Part shown: positions 8,330-16,039 of the stretch, one piece after another
Layout of the letters: every line of letters starts with the position of its first letter
Numbering within the stretch: the first letter of the stretch is position 1
Assembly: GCA_002686955.1 (NCBI GenBank)
Contig: NYZA01000262.1
Span: 1 to 21,736, forward strand
Direction: 5' to 3'
Source: Gemmatimonadota bacterium
Lineage (GTDB): Bacteria > GCA-2686955
DNA: 21,736 bases
Program-made: the position numbers and the translations under genes
Notes under the pieces: model-generated
The model's input: only the letters and a program-made list of their open reading frames with translations
Database searches by the model: none
What the model was told of the DNA's origin: nothing

Positions 8330-11300
8330 GCAGGATGGCGATGTTGCCCGGCGATGTGGTCGTTCGCGCGGGGGCGGGAACCGGCAAGACCCATTCGCTG
8401 ACGACCGTCGTGCTGCATGCGCTGGCCGGCACGACCGAGCTGAGGGAGCCGATTCCGCCTCGCGAGATCACCGCGGTGACCTTTGCCGACGCTGCGGCAG
8501 CGGAGATGCGCGAGCGGATTCGCGCCCGGGTGCTCGCCTTGTCCTCGGGGGCGGGCGAGACCGATAGGGCTCTGATCGCCGGTGCCGCTCGGGAGCTCGA
8601 CCTGCCGAATCCGACTCGGGAGGACTGGTCGCGGATTCTCGCGCGTCTCGGGCGAATGAGGGTTTCGACCTTCCACGGGTGGGCGCTTCGGATTCTGCGC
8701 TCGCACCCGACCACGGCCGGCATCGATCCAGGCGTGAGGGCGCTCGACGAGGATGGGGCGCGGGATCTGTGGCGCCAAGCGGCGGAAGATGTGATTCTCG
8801 CCGACTTGGAGGAGGAGCGCCTCGGTGCCCGCGAGCTCGTGATGCGAATTGGATTCGGCCGGCGGGAGGGACGGCAAGGTGATCTGGTGGACCTGATTCT
8901 CGGGTTGATCGCGAAACTGCGCGAAGAGGGGGAGAGCCCGGAACGTCTGACGCAAGGCGGTCGCTACGACGAGGGGAAGGCGAGGGAGGGGTCGAGGGGG
9001 GCTGTCGAGGATCTGCGCGCGGCGCTCGGAGAGATCGACCGGCGGATCGATGACGCGACCGCCAAGAAGCGGGACCGCGTCGAGCTCATGGGGCGTCTGG
9101 CCGCGGACGATGCGGCTTGGGTCGATGACGCGGCCATCGACGGCTCGATCGACGAAGTGACGCGGGCGACCGGGGGGAATTGGGGGGGGGCGAAGAACCG
9201 GCTTTACGAGCCTCTGCAGAGGATCAAGAGTTGCACGGAGGCGTTGGGGGACGCGCAAGCCGAACTGCTGGCTCTTCCGGTGGTGCGGGCTCTGCGGCGT
9301 TCGTGCGAGCGGATCATCGAGGAGGCAACCGGTCGAAAGGGAGCGGCGGGAGCGCTCGATTTCACCGACATGCTCCTGCTCGCCAGAGACTTGCTGAGGA
9401 CCAACGATTCGGTGCGTCGTACAGAGATGAGCGCATCGCGAGTTCTGCTGATCGATGAGTTCCAAGACACCAACAAGGTGCAGGCCGACCTGGTGGATGC
9501 GGTCACCGACCGATCCGACCCGAAGCGGCGGACCTTCCTGGTCGGCGACCCGAAACAGTCGATCTACGCATTTCGCGGTGCCGACGTTGCGGTCTACGAA
9601 CGAACGGTACGTCGCGAGATCGCGGCGGGCGCCGAAGAGCATCCACTCACCGATTCCTGGCGCTCCCGCCCCTCGGTGCTCAGGCTGGTCAACCGGATCT
9701 CCGCCGAGATCTTCGCGGGGACGGGCGAGTCCGGTCTGCCCGACCACGTGACCCGATACGATCCGGGGCGAGACGATCTTCGGCCGGTACGGCTGGCGCC
9801 GGGGCGAGGGGATCGTGCTCCGGTCGATCTGGTGACGATCCCCGCGGATGACGTTCCCGCGGCGCTGACCCGCGCCCGCTCCTTTCGCGCGCTCTCCCAC
9901 TATCTCCGCTCGCTGCTCGAGGGCGAAGAGGGAGTCGAAGTGCGCGCCTCGGGCGATCCGGGGCTACCCGAGAGCAGCCGGCCGCCGCGTCCCGGCGATG
10001 TGGCGATTCTGCTGCGCACACTCAGCCACTTGGAGCTCCTGCTGCGGGAGCTTCATCTTGCGGGAGTGCCGGCCGGCGCTACGAGCGGTCGCGGCTTCGA
10101 CACCTCGCCCGAGATCCGCGATCTGGTGCATTACTTGCGTTTCGTCGCCGATCCGGACGATGCGATCGCATTCGCCGCGGCGCTCCGTTCCCCCCTCGTC
10201 GGCGTCGAGGACGACACTCTCCTGCACCTTGCGATCCAGAACGGCGATCCCACCCGCGCCAGCCTCGAAGGTTGGCGATGGCTGCACCGCACCGAAGAGC
10301 TTCCGGCGGAGATCGCGCGCGATGACGCACGCAGAGTGCGTCATTTCTTGGCTGCGTGCCGGTGGCTCCGCCCGCGAATCGCTCGCCTGGGACCGGAAGC
10401 GACGATCGAGTCAATCCTGGAATGGACCGATTTCGAGGCATTCCACGCGGCGCGCCCGGGAGGGGATCAGGCCCTCGCGAACATCCGCAAGCTGGTCGAG
10501 ATGGCCCGTGGCGAGGAGATGCGTGGTGGCGACACCGAGTCGTTCCTGCGCTCCGTCTCCCAGCGGCTCGATCGTCCGACCCGCACCCCCCCGGCCGAGG
10601 TGGAGATCTCCGCCGAGGATCGCGTGCGGGTGATGACGGTCCATGCGTCCAAGGGCCTGCAGTTTCCGATCGTGGTCCTCGCCGATCTAGGCCACCCCGA
10701 GGCGTTCCGCCCGCCCCCCTTCTCGCTCGATCATGACGCGGGCTTCGGCATGAAGGTGAAGCGCCATCGCGACGATTCGCCGCGGCACACTCCCTGGTCG
10801 CGGTCGGTCGAAGCGGCGTTGAAATCTCGAGAAGAGGAGGAATCGAAGAGGCTCCTCTATGTGGCGCTGACGCGTGCCCGCGACCATCTGGTCCTCTCGG
10901 GCGAGGGGAAGAAGAAGAGCTGGCGGGGACGGATCGAATCGGTGCGCGACGATCTCGAAGCTTCGGGTCTGATTCGCGTCGTGCACCGAGAGCTCGACGC
11001 CGTCCGAAGGGCGGCTAGCGTTTCTCTCCCCCGCGGATCCGGGACATCGGATGAGATATCGACGGCTGAGCCGCGGGCATCTCTGACGGAGCGGGCCCCC
11101 GGCCGAGCTCCGACGCCGGTCGAGATCACGACGACGGGGCTCGAGCTGCTCCTGGAGTGCCCGCGTCGATACCATCTCGAAGGGGTCCTAGGGTTGACCG
11201 ATCGTCCTCCCGGCGGCGTATCCGAACCGCCGTCATCGGAACGCGTTGATCCGAGAGTGGAAGGGGAGCTCACCCATGAGCTCCTGGAGAAGGTCGATCT

Positions 11301-11880
11301 CATCGAGGCGAAGCGCGACCCGGCGACGGCGCTGCGGAGTGCCGCCGCCGAATCGACAAGCACGGGGCTCTCGCTCGAGAGCGCGCACTCCGCCGCTCTG
11401 CGCTTCCTACGTAGCGACGCCGGGCGCCAGGTCCTTGCATCGGAGACCGTCGAGCGCGAAGTCGATTTCCGACTGCTCCTACCAGCCGGCGAAAACGGTC
11501 CGGCGGTACGAGTGCGGGGCCGCATCGATCTTGTCTTCCGAGACCCAGGCGGACGATGGATCGTGGTGGACTACAAGCGCGCCCGGGCGCGTCCGGGCGG
11601 CGTCGAGCGTCATCGAACCCAGCTCACCCTGTACGCCCTCGCGGTCGAGGCGCTGGAATCGAGTCGGGGGCGTGCAACTCGCGTCGATGCCGCAGTCTGC
11701 TATCTCGGCGACGATCCGCCAACGCTGCATCGGCTCGAACCGGAGTCCGATTTCACCGCCCGCGCCCAAGCCGCGGTCTCCGATCTGCTGCGCTGGAACG
11801 AGCGCCGCCATTGGCCATCCGTGGCCCCCGAGCGCTGCGACCAGCTAGGCTGCGGATTCCGAAAGTGGTGCCACGCATGA
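8326..11880 (+). CDS. addA: AddA-like UvrD-family helicase-nuclease subunit
   Basis: 1184 residues from the GTG at 8326, which overlaps the addB stop as GTGA and has GGAGGA (8314-8319) six bases upstream. It is the ATP-driven 3'-5' motor and second nuclease of AddAB. All SF1 motifs are visible: Walker A AGAGTGKT (15-22), VSTFHGWALRILR, DEFQDT (377-382), VGDPKQS (406-412), TDSWRSRPSVLRLVN, VMTVHASKG (769-777) and VALTRAR (846-852). The C-terminal PD-(D/E)XK nuclease has GRID (Asp1068), VVDYK (Asp1082, Lys1084) and QLTLYA. Unusually, it also carries Cys945 (ECPRRY) and a terminal CX4CX5C (Cys1171, 1176, 1182), a layout like the iron-sulfur tetrad known from AddB-type nucleases. The gene ends in an ATGA overlap with the LarA-like gene, implying translational coupling. 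The AddA call is very safe; RecB is excluded by the AddB-type partner and the absence of RecC and RecD. Confidence 0.92.
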   Translation: MSRMAMLPGDVVVRAGAGTGKTHSLTTVVLHALAGTTELREPIPPREITAVTFADAAAAEMRERIRARVLALSSGAGETDRALIAGAARELDLPNPTREDWSRILARLGRMRVSTFHGWALRILRSHPTTAGIDPGVRALDEDGARDLWRQAAEDVILADLEEERLGARELVMRIGFGRREGRQGDLVDLILGLIAKLREEGESPERLTQGGRYDEGKAREGSRGAVEDLRAALGEIDRRIDDATAKKRDRVELMGRLAADDAAWVDDAAIDGSIDEVTRATGGNWGGAKNRLYEPLQRIKSCTEALGDAQAELLALPVVRALRRSCERIIEEATGRKGAAGALDFTDMLLLARDLLRTNDSVRRTEMSASRVLLIDEFQDTNKVQADLVDAVTDRSDPKRRTFLVGDPKQSIYAFRGADVAVYERTVRREIAAGAEEHPLTDSWRSRPSVLRLVNRISAEIFAGTGESGLPDHVTRYDPGRDDLRPVRLAPGRGDRAPVDLVTIPADDVPAALTRARSFRALSHYLRSLLEGEEGVEVRASGDPGLPESSRPPRPGDVAILLRTLSHLELLLRELHLAGVPAGATSGRGFDTSPEIRDLVHYLRFVADPDDAIAFAAALRSPLVGVEDDTLLHLAIQNGDPTRASLEGWRWLHRTEELPAEIARDDARRVRHFLAACRWLRPRIARLGPEATIESILEWTDFEAFHAARPGGDQALANIRKLVEMARGEEMRGGDTESFLRSVSQRLDRPTRTPPAEVEISAEDRVRVMTVHASKGLQFPIVVLADLGHPEAFRPPPFSLDHDAGFGMKVKRHRDDSPRHTPWSRSVEAALKSREEEESKRLLYVALTRARDHLVLSGEGKKKSWRGRIESVRDDLEASGLIRVVHRELDAVRRAASVSLPRGSGTSDEISTAEPRASLTERAPGRAPTPVEITTTGLELLLECPRRYHLEGVLGLTDRPPGGVSEPPSSERVDPRVEGELTHELLEKVDLIEAKRDPATALRSAAAESTSTGLSLESAHSAALRFLRSDAGRQVLASETVEREVDFRLLLPAGENGPAVRVRGRIDLVFRDPGGRWIVVDYKRARARPGGVERHRTQLTLYALAVEALESSRGRATRVDAAVCYLGDDPPTLHRLEPESDFTARAQAAVSDLLRWNERRHWPSVAPERCDQLGCGFRKWCHA

Positions 11881-13127
11881 ACTCAGAGCTCTCGCCACCC
11901 CTCTTCCGCGTTCACCGCGCCCCCGAACGCCATCCGATCTCCGAAATCGCGCTGCGTGACGCAATTGGTCGCACGGTCGCCTTGCTCGCCCCCGCCGCGA
12001 AGGATCGAGTCGCCATCGCCGTGCCGAGCCGCGGCATCGACCGACTCCCGGAGCTCGTGGCCGCTCTCGCGACGGCCCTCCATGACGCGGGAGCCTCGCC
12101 CTTCATCGTGCCGGCGATGGGCAGCCACGGTGGTGGAGCCCCCGCGGGGCAAGTGGAGCAGCTCGCGCGCCTCGGTGTGGAGGCGGCGCGGGTCGGTGCC
12201 CCGATCCTGGTGCCGGAAGATCAACGGAAGGTCGCGCGTCATGACTCCGGCCCTCCGCTTCTGCTCCCCGCTCCGGTGCTCGATGCCCAAGGGCTCGTTC
12301 TCATCAACCGCGTCAAGCTGCACACCCTCTTCGTGGGACCGGTGCAGAGCGGGCTCTCGAAGATGCTCCTTTTCGGACTGGGGGGGGCGCTCGGCGCAGA
12401 GGCCGCTCACGCCCACGCCGCGTCGATCGGAGGCTCCACTCAACGGCTCCTGCCCGTGCTCGAGAAGGCTGTTCCGCGCCTGCTCGACGCGGCTCCGCCC
12501 ACCGTTGGGTTGGCGCTGGTCGAAGACGAGACCCACGCCCTTTCCCACGCCGAGGCATCGGCCGGCGCCGATCTGCTCGACACCGACCGCCGCTTGCTCA
12601 CGCTCGCCGCGCAGAGGCACCCCAGGCTCCCGATCGCCCGCGGCGCTCTTCTGATTGTCGAAGAGATCGGCAAGGAGATCAGCGGCACCGGACTCGATCC
12701 CCATGTGATCGGGCGTTCGGTCGGCCGCCGCCCCGGCGGCCCACAATTCGACGCGATCCTGGCCTGTGCCTTGAGCCGCGGAACCCACGGCAACGCCCAC
12801 GGGATCGCCCTCGCTGACCACACTCTCGAGTCCTTGGTCGGCCAGATCGATCGGGAGGTCACGGCGCTCAACGGCCGCACGAGCGGCGCACCCGAACGGG
12901 GCAAGATCCCGCGCACACACGAGACCGAAGAGCTCGCCGTGCTGGCGGCACTCGACCGATGCGCACCCGGACCCGTCCTTCAGATCCGCAACACGCTCGC
13001 CTTGAGCGACGCGATTATCGGGGGGGTTTCCGCCTCGGTACTGGCGGCCATTGGGCTGGACATCATCGAGAAGCTCCCCGAGCCCTACTTCGACCAGGCC
13101 GGTTCTCTCATCCACCGCTTCGAGTAA
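11877..13127 (+). CDS. LarA-like protein (lactate racemase N-terminal domain family)
   Basis: 416 residues. The ATG at 11877 overlaps the addA stop as ATGA. VPAMGSHGGG (78-87), RVKLHTLFVGPVQSGLSKML (145-164) and VEEIGKEISGTGLDPHVIGR (261-280) are conserved blocks of the DUF2088/LarA-like superfamily. Lactobacillus LarA interconverts D- and L-lactate with a nickel-pincer nucleotide cofactor made by LarB, LarC and LarE. None of those is encoded here. Members of this branch differ from true LarA, and other 2-hydroxy acids are possible substrates, so the reaction is left open. His149 and Lys162 are candidate cofactor ligands by position in the motif only. The CstA-type carboxylate transporter gene begins 30 bp downstream, which suggests uptake and conversion of small hydroxy- or keto-acids. 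Confidence 0.75.
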   Translation: MNSELSPPLFRVHRAPERHPISEIALRDAIGRTVALLAPAAKDRVAIAVPSRGIDRLPELVAALATALHDAGASPFIVPAMGSHGGGAPAGQVEQLARLGVEAARVGAPILVPEDQRKVARHDSGPPLLLPAPVLDAQGLVLINRVKLHTLFVGPVQSGLSKMLLFGLGGALGAEAAHAHAASIGGSTQRLLPVLEKAVPRLLDAAPPTVGLALVEDETHALSHAEASAGADLLDTDRRLLTLAAQRHPRLPIARGALLIVEEIGKEISGTGLDPHVIGRSVGRRPGGPQFDAILACALSRGTHGNAHGIALADHTLESLVGQIDREVTALNGRTSGAPERGKIPRTHETEELAVLAALDRCAPGPVLQIRNTLALSDAIIGGVSASVLAAIGLDIIEKLPEPYFDQAGSLIHRFE

Positions 13128-13157
13128 GATGCCGCGACGATTTCAAGGAGAGCGCTC

Positions 13158-14867
13158 ATGACTCCCGCCATGGCGGCCATTCTCGCCTTCGTTCTGTACG
13201 GACTTGGCTACCGGTACTATTCGAGGTACCTCTCGACACGGCTTTTCGAGCTGAGTGACTCGAATATTACACCCGCACGCTCGATGGCCGACGGAGTGGA
13301 TTATGTGCCGACCCGCCCCGGTGTTCTCTTCGGCCACCATTTTGCGTCGATTACAGGTCTTGCTCCGATGCTGGGACCCGCGGTGGCCGTGATCTGGGGA
13401 TGGGTCCCCGCCTTCCTCTGGGTTGTCGGCGGTTCTCTCTTCGTCGGGTGCGTACACGATTTCTCGGCGATGGTGATCTCGGTCCGGAACCGGGGGCTTT
13501 CGGTCGGCGAAGTGGCCGCCAACGTAATCGGTCCACGGGCGCGCACCCTCTTCCACCTGATCATCTTTTTCGGCATCGCGCTGGCGATGGGCGTATTCGT
13601 CTTCGTCATCGCGCAGCTCTTCTCGGTCGAGCTTGCGCCCGGTCACCCCGGCTATCCGCAGGCGGTCCTCCCCTCCGGCATTCTCATGATCGTGGCGATG
13701 ATCGCCGGTGTGCTGCTCTATCGAAAAGGCTTTCCGCTGGCTCCGGTCGCGGCCGTCGGATTCGCCGTCGAGCTTTTCGCGATCTGGCTTGGCATGAAGT
13801 TCCCGACGATCGGGCTGCCGGCCCGCGCCTGGCCCGCCGCCGACACATGGATCGTCGTGCTCCTCGTCTACGCCTTCGCCGCCTCTGTGATGCCGGTCTG
13901 GGCACTCCTGCAGTCGCGCGACTTCCTCAACTCGCTCCTGCTCTATCTGGGCGTCGGCCTCGCCTACATCGGGCTCCTGGTTGGGAATCCCCCATTCGTC
14001 GCGCCGGCGATTGTTCCCCATCCCGAAGGCGCGCCGAGCATCTTCCCCTTCGTGTTCATAGTGATCGCGTGCGGGGCCGCCAGCGGATTTCACGGACTGG
14101 TCAGCTCCGGGACGACCGCGAAACAGCTCGATCGCGAGACCCACGCACGACCGATCGGCTACGGCGCGATGATCGGCGAGAGCCTGCTTGGATTGTTGGC
14201 GACACTTGCGTGCACCGCCGGTTTCGCCAGCAGCGACATTTGGCACGAACACTACGGTAGCTGGGCGGCGGTCCAGGGACTGGCGTCGAAGATCGACGCA
14301 TTCATCCAAGGAACGACACTTTTCCTGTCCGGGCTCGGGCTCCCGGCCGATCTTTCGGCGGCACTGATTGCGATGGTCGTCGTATCGTTTGCTCTTACGA
14401 CACTCGATTCAGCGACCCGTCTGCTCCGCTTCAACATCGAAGAGATCGGCAACACACTGCACATCTCGGTTACCTCGAATCGATACCTGTCGTCGGCCCT
14501 TGCCTGCGGCGCGATCGCCTTCTTCGCCTTCTACGACGTGGGCGGCAAGCCGGCGGCTCTCGCGCTCTGGGCGCTCTTCGGCACGACCAATCAGCTTCTG
14601 GCCGGATTGACGCTCACCCTGGCGACACTCTATCTGAAGCACCGCCGTCTGCCGATCTGGCCCACCGGACTTCCCGCCCTCTTCATGATGGTGAGCACCC
14701 TCTCGGCGATGTGGGGCAATCTCGCCCGCTTCAGCTCCGGGCCGGCCGCCGATCCGCTGCTTCTCATCGTTGGTGCGATTCTGATGGGCCTGGGCGTCTG
14801 GCTCCTCATCGAATCGGTGCTGGTGTTCCGGGCGCGGAAAGCGAACACAGCGCTCGAGGTCGGTTGA
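13158..14867 (+). CDS. cstA: CstA-family carbon starvation protein (pyruvate/peptide transporter-like)
   Basis: A 569-residue polytopic inner-membrane protein starting at an ATG with a clean AAGGAG (13145-13150) seven bases upstream. CstA signatures in order: DGVDYVPTRPGVLFGHHFAS (45-64), GCVHDFSAMVISVRNRG (97-113), a central SGFHGLVSSGTTAKQLDRE block followed by GYGAMIGES, and ALTTLDSATRLLRFNIEE towards the C terminus. Escherichia coli relatives CstA and BtsT take up pyruvate and possibly peptides with protons. This protein is shorter than their roughly 700 residues and belongs to the compact form. It is the last gene of the plus-strand unit, 30 bp after the LarA-like gene, and converges on the hypothetical gene at 14887. 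Substrate is inferred from the family. No starvation-type promoter can be seen because the gene lacks its own leader. Confidence 0.9.
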   Translation: MTPAMAAILAFVLYGLGYRYYSRYLSTRLFELSDSNITPARSMADGVDYVPTRPGVLFGHHFASITGLAPMLGPAVAVIWGWVPAFLWVVGGSLFVGCVHDFSAMVISVRNRGLSVGEVAANVIGPRARTLFHLIIFFGIALAMGVFVFVIAQLFSVELAPGHPGYPQAVLPSGILMIVAMIAGVLLYRKGFPLAPVAAVGFAVELFAIWLGMKFPTIGLPARAWPAADTWIVVLLVYAFAASVMPVWALLQSRDFLNSLLLYLGVGLAYIGLLVGNPPFVAPAIVPHPEGAPSIFPFVFIVIACGAASGFHGLVSSGTTAKQLDRETHARPIGYGAMIGESLLGLLATLACTAGFASSDIWHEHYGSWAAVQGLASKIDAFIQGTTLFLSGLGLPADLSAALIAMVVVSFALTTLDSATRLLRFNIEEIGNTLHISVTSNRYLSSALACGAIAFFAFYDVGGKPAALALWALFGTTNQLLAGLTLTLATLYLKHRRLPIWPTGLPALFMMVSTLSAMWGNLARFSSGPAADPLLLIVGAILMGLGVWLLIESVLVFRARKANTALEVG

Positions 14868-14886
14868 GGACCCCGGGTCCCGAAGG
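14868..14886. other. Convergent 19-bp spacer
   Basis: The spacer separates the CstA stop from the stop of the opposing hypothetical gene. It contains a small inverted repeat GGACC-CCG-GGTCC (14868-14880). With five-base arms and no T-run it is at best a weak bidirectional terminator. Confidence 0.25.
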
Positions 14887-15402
14887 CTATTTGCCCTCGT
14901 TCTTCAGCACCGTTTCCAGCGGAGCAATCACCGCGAGCGCGTAGAGGAAGCTCCAGATCAGATTGACGATGCTCTCGACCGCGCCCCCGACCGGCGCGGC
15001 GCCAGCCGGCGCCCCCTGCCGCTGGAACTGCTCGAGAAGCTCCGCGAGCTGTTGCGCGTCCCCTTCCGTCTCCTCTTCGAGGGTCTCTCGCAGATCGCTC
15101 GCCATCTGTTTCAGATTGGTGAAGAAAGATTCCGCCTGAACCTTTCCGGTCTGCCGCAACGAGAGCTCCGAGAGCACGCGGTGGCCGTGATCCATGACAT
15201 TCGCCCACTCCGGGCTCAGGCGCGACCGCCGGATGAACGAATCGATGACCCCCTTGAATTGGCCCAGCGATTCCTCGAACTCCCTGAGGTGACGATCGTC
15301 ACGAGAGAGGGGATCGGCGGTTACATAGGCGGTGGCTGCCTGCACTGCTCGCTTGAGGTGCACATTTTGGAGCAGCTCGTCTCCGAGCATCGTGAAATCC
15401 AC
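14887..15402 (-). CDS. Hypothetical helical protein with a C-terminal membrane segment
   Basis: About 171 residues. It is not recognised as a family. The N-terminal roughly 135 residues look amphipathic and helical, with a charged stretch around SDLRETLEEETEGDAQQLAE. A Gly/Ala/Pro hinge (GAPAGAAPVGG) follows, then one hydrophobic segment, SIVNLIWSFLYALAVIAPLE, near the C terminus. This suggests a tail-anchored cytoplasmic protein. Three starts are possible: GTG at 15417, GTG at 15402 and ATG at 15390. The middle one is chosen because GGAGG lies four bases upstream. It lies 66 bp after the pilin-like gene on the same strand. Nothing in the sequence indicates its role. Confidence 0.6.
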   Translation of the reverse strand: MDFTMLGDELLQNVHLKRAVQAATAYVTADPLSRDDRHLREFEESLGQFKGVIDSFIRRSRLSPEWANVMDHGHRVLSELSLRQTGKVQAESFFTNLKQMASDLRETLEEETEGDAQQLAELLEQFQRQGAPAGAAPVGGAVESIVNLIWSFLYALAVIAPLETVLKNEGK

Positions 15403-15438
15403 GGGGCCTCCGGGCACTGGCCAGTTGCGTCGTCCCCG

Positions 15439-15447
15439 ATTCTACCA
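15439..15447 (-). promoter_or_regulatory. Possible extended -10 promoter for the small hypothetical gene
   Basis: On the minus strand TGG-TAGAAT resembles an extended -10 (TGN followed by a five-of-six match to TATAAT). A start point near 15432 would give a leader of about 30 bases to the GTG at 15402. There is no recognisable -35 hexamer. This is one short match in a 66-bp gap and could be chance. Confidence 0.3.
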
Positions 15448-15468
15448 CGCTAGGGTCGGCGCGGCCCC

Positions 15469-15840
15469 TCAGTTGAACGAGCCGTCGCCGCTCACATAGG
15501 TATAGGTTCCACCCGCGGGCCCCGTGTAGGTGTCGTTCTCCTTCTCCCAATGACGGACTACGCCATAGACGAGCACGCTGTCGAAGAGCGCATTCGTGAG
15601 GGCCGCTTCCCCATCGGCGGCGCCGTCCAGATCGAGCGGAAAGTGCTCGTGCTTGGCGTGGAAGGTCGTAATTCCAGCGCGCACGGCGCCCACGATGCCC
15701 TTTTCGGCCGCGGCCTGGGTGTCGTCCTCCAGCCCCGTGTAGCGCGGTAAGGCAATCACAGCCAGAATACCGATCACCGCGATGACGACGATCAGCTCGA
15801 TCAGCGTAAAGCCGTGGTGGGTGTGGACCTCTGTTTTCAC
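15469..15840 (-). CDS. Type IV pilin / type II secretion pseudopilin-like protein
   Basis: 123 residues from a GTG at 15840. The N terminus is a classic class III signal: a short charged leader MKTEVHTHHG, then the prepilin peptidase site G|FTLIE, then about 20 hydrophobic residues (LIVVIAVIGILAVIALPRY). The remaining roughly 85 residues are a small globular head ending in a Gly/Tyr-rich stretch (YTGPAGGTYTYVSGDGSF). The protein would be inserted in the inner membrane, cleaved and N-methylated by PilD and built into a pilus or pseudopilus. No prepilin peptidase, assembly ATPase or secretin gene is nearby, so it is an orphan pilin depending on machinery elsewhere. No clear Shine-Dalgarno sequence precedes the start. 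Whether it is a pilin, a minor pilin or a GspG-like pseudopilin cannot be decided. Confidence 0.85.
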   Translation of the reverse strand: MKTEVHTHHGFTLIELIVVIAVIGILAVIALPRYTGLEDDTQAAAEKGIVGAVRAGITTFHAKHEHFPLDLDGAADGEAALTNALFDSVLVYGVVRHWEKENDTYTGPAGGTYTYVSGDGSFN

Positions 15841-16039
15841 TGCTCGATCGATTTGGGGCGGTGCGATGGAAGAGGGCGGAGCGTCTCATATGGCGATCGG
15901 CCGGGCGACGGTTCCCTGAAGGACGGAGCGTTCTCTGCCCGAGCGAGCGAGTATAGCGAGCGGCGGAGCGCCGATTGGCGCTCCGCCTGACCTCCTGTAC
16001 CGCTCTTTTGCACCAAGGCGCCGGCCCGGGAGCCCGAGC
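15841..16039. other. 199-bp intergenic region upstream of the pilin-like gene
   Basis: It separates the three-repeat lipoprotein gene (stop at 16040) from the pilin-like gene (start at 15840), both on the minus strand. It holds the strong hairpin at 15962-15987. Next to it on the minus strand is a TATACT hexamer (15951-15956), which resembles a -10 box but has no -35 partner. A sigma-54-like pattern near 16008-16025 has the wrong GG-GC spacing. No small gene was recognised. Confidence 0.4.
15962..15987. terminator. Perfect 11-bp stem, 4-base loop hairpin
   Basis: GGCGGAGCGCC pairs without mismatch with GGCGCTCCGCC around a GATT loop. It lies 53 bp downstream of the three-repeat lipoprotein stop and about 120 bp upstream of the pilin-like start, both on the minus strand. 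It is the most stable short inverted repeat seen outside genes in this window, and the position suits transcription termination or 3'-end protection. No T-run follows directly on either strand, so it is not a textbook intrinsic terminator. Confidence 0.55.

Noticed and set aside
10322-10344. Perfect 9-bp hairpin ATGACGCAC-GCAGA-GTGCGTCAT followed by TTCTT, resembling a terminator
   Set aside because: It lies well inside addA, between conserved helicase motifs, with uninterrupted coding. It is most likely a codon-level coincidence.
11883-13115. Minus-strand open frame of 410 codons opposite the LarA-like gene
   Set aside because: Antisense shadow. The plus strand carries the conserved MGSHGGG and ISGTGLDP blocks and an ATGA-coupled start.
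16008-16025. Second sigma-54-like motif on the minus strand (GGCGCC...TGC)
   Set aside because: The -24 GG to -12 GC spacing is nine bases where ten are required, and it is about 170 bp from the pilin-like start and within 32 bp of the previous stop.
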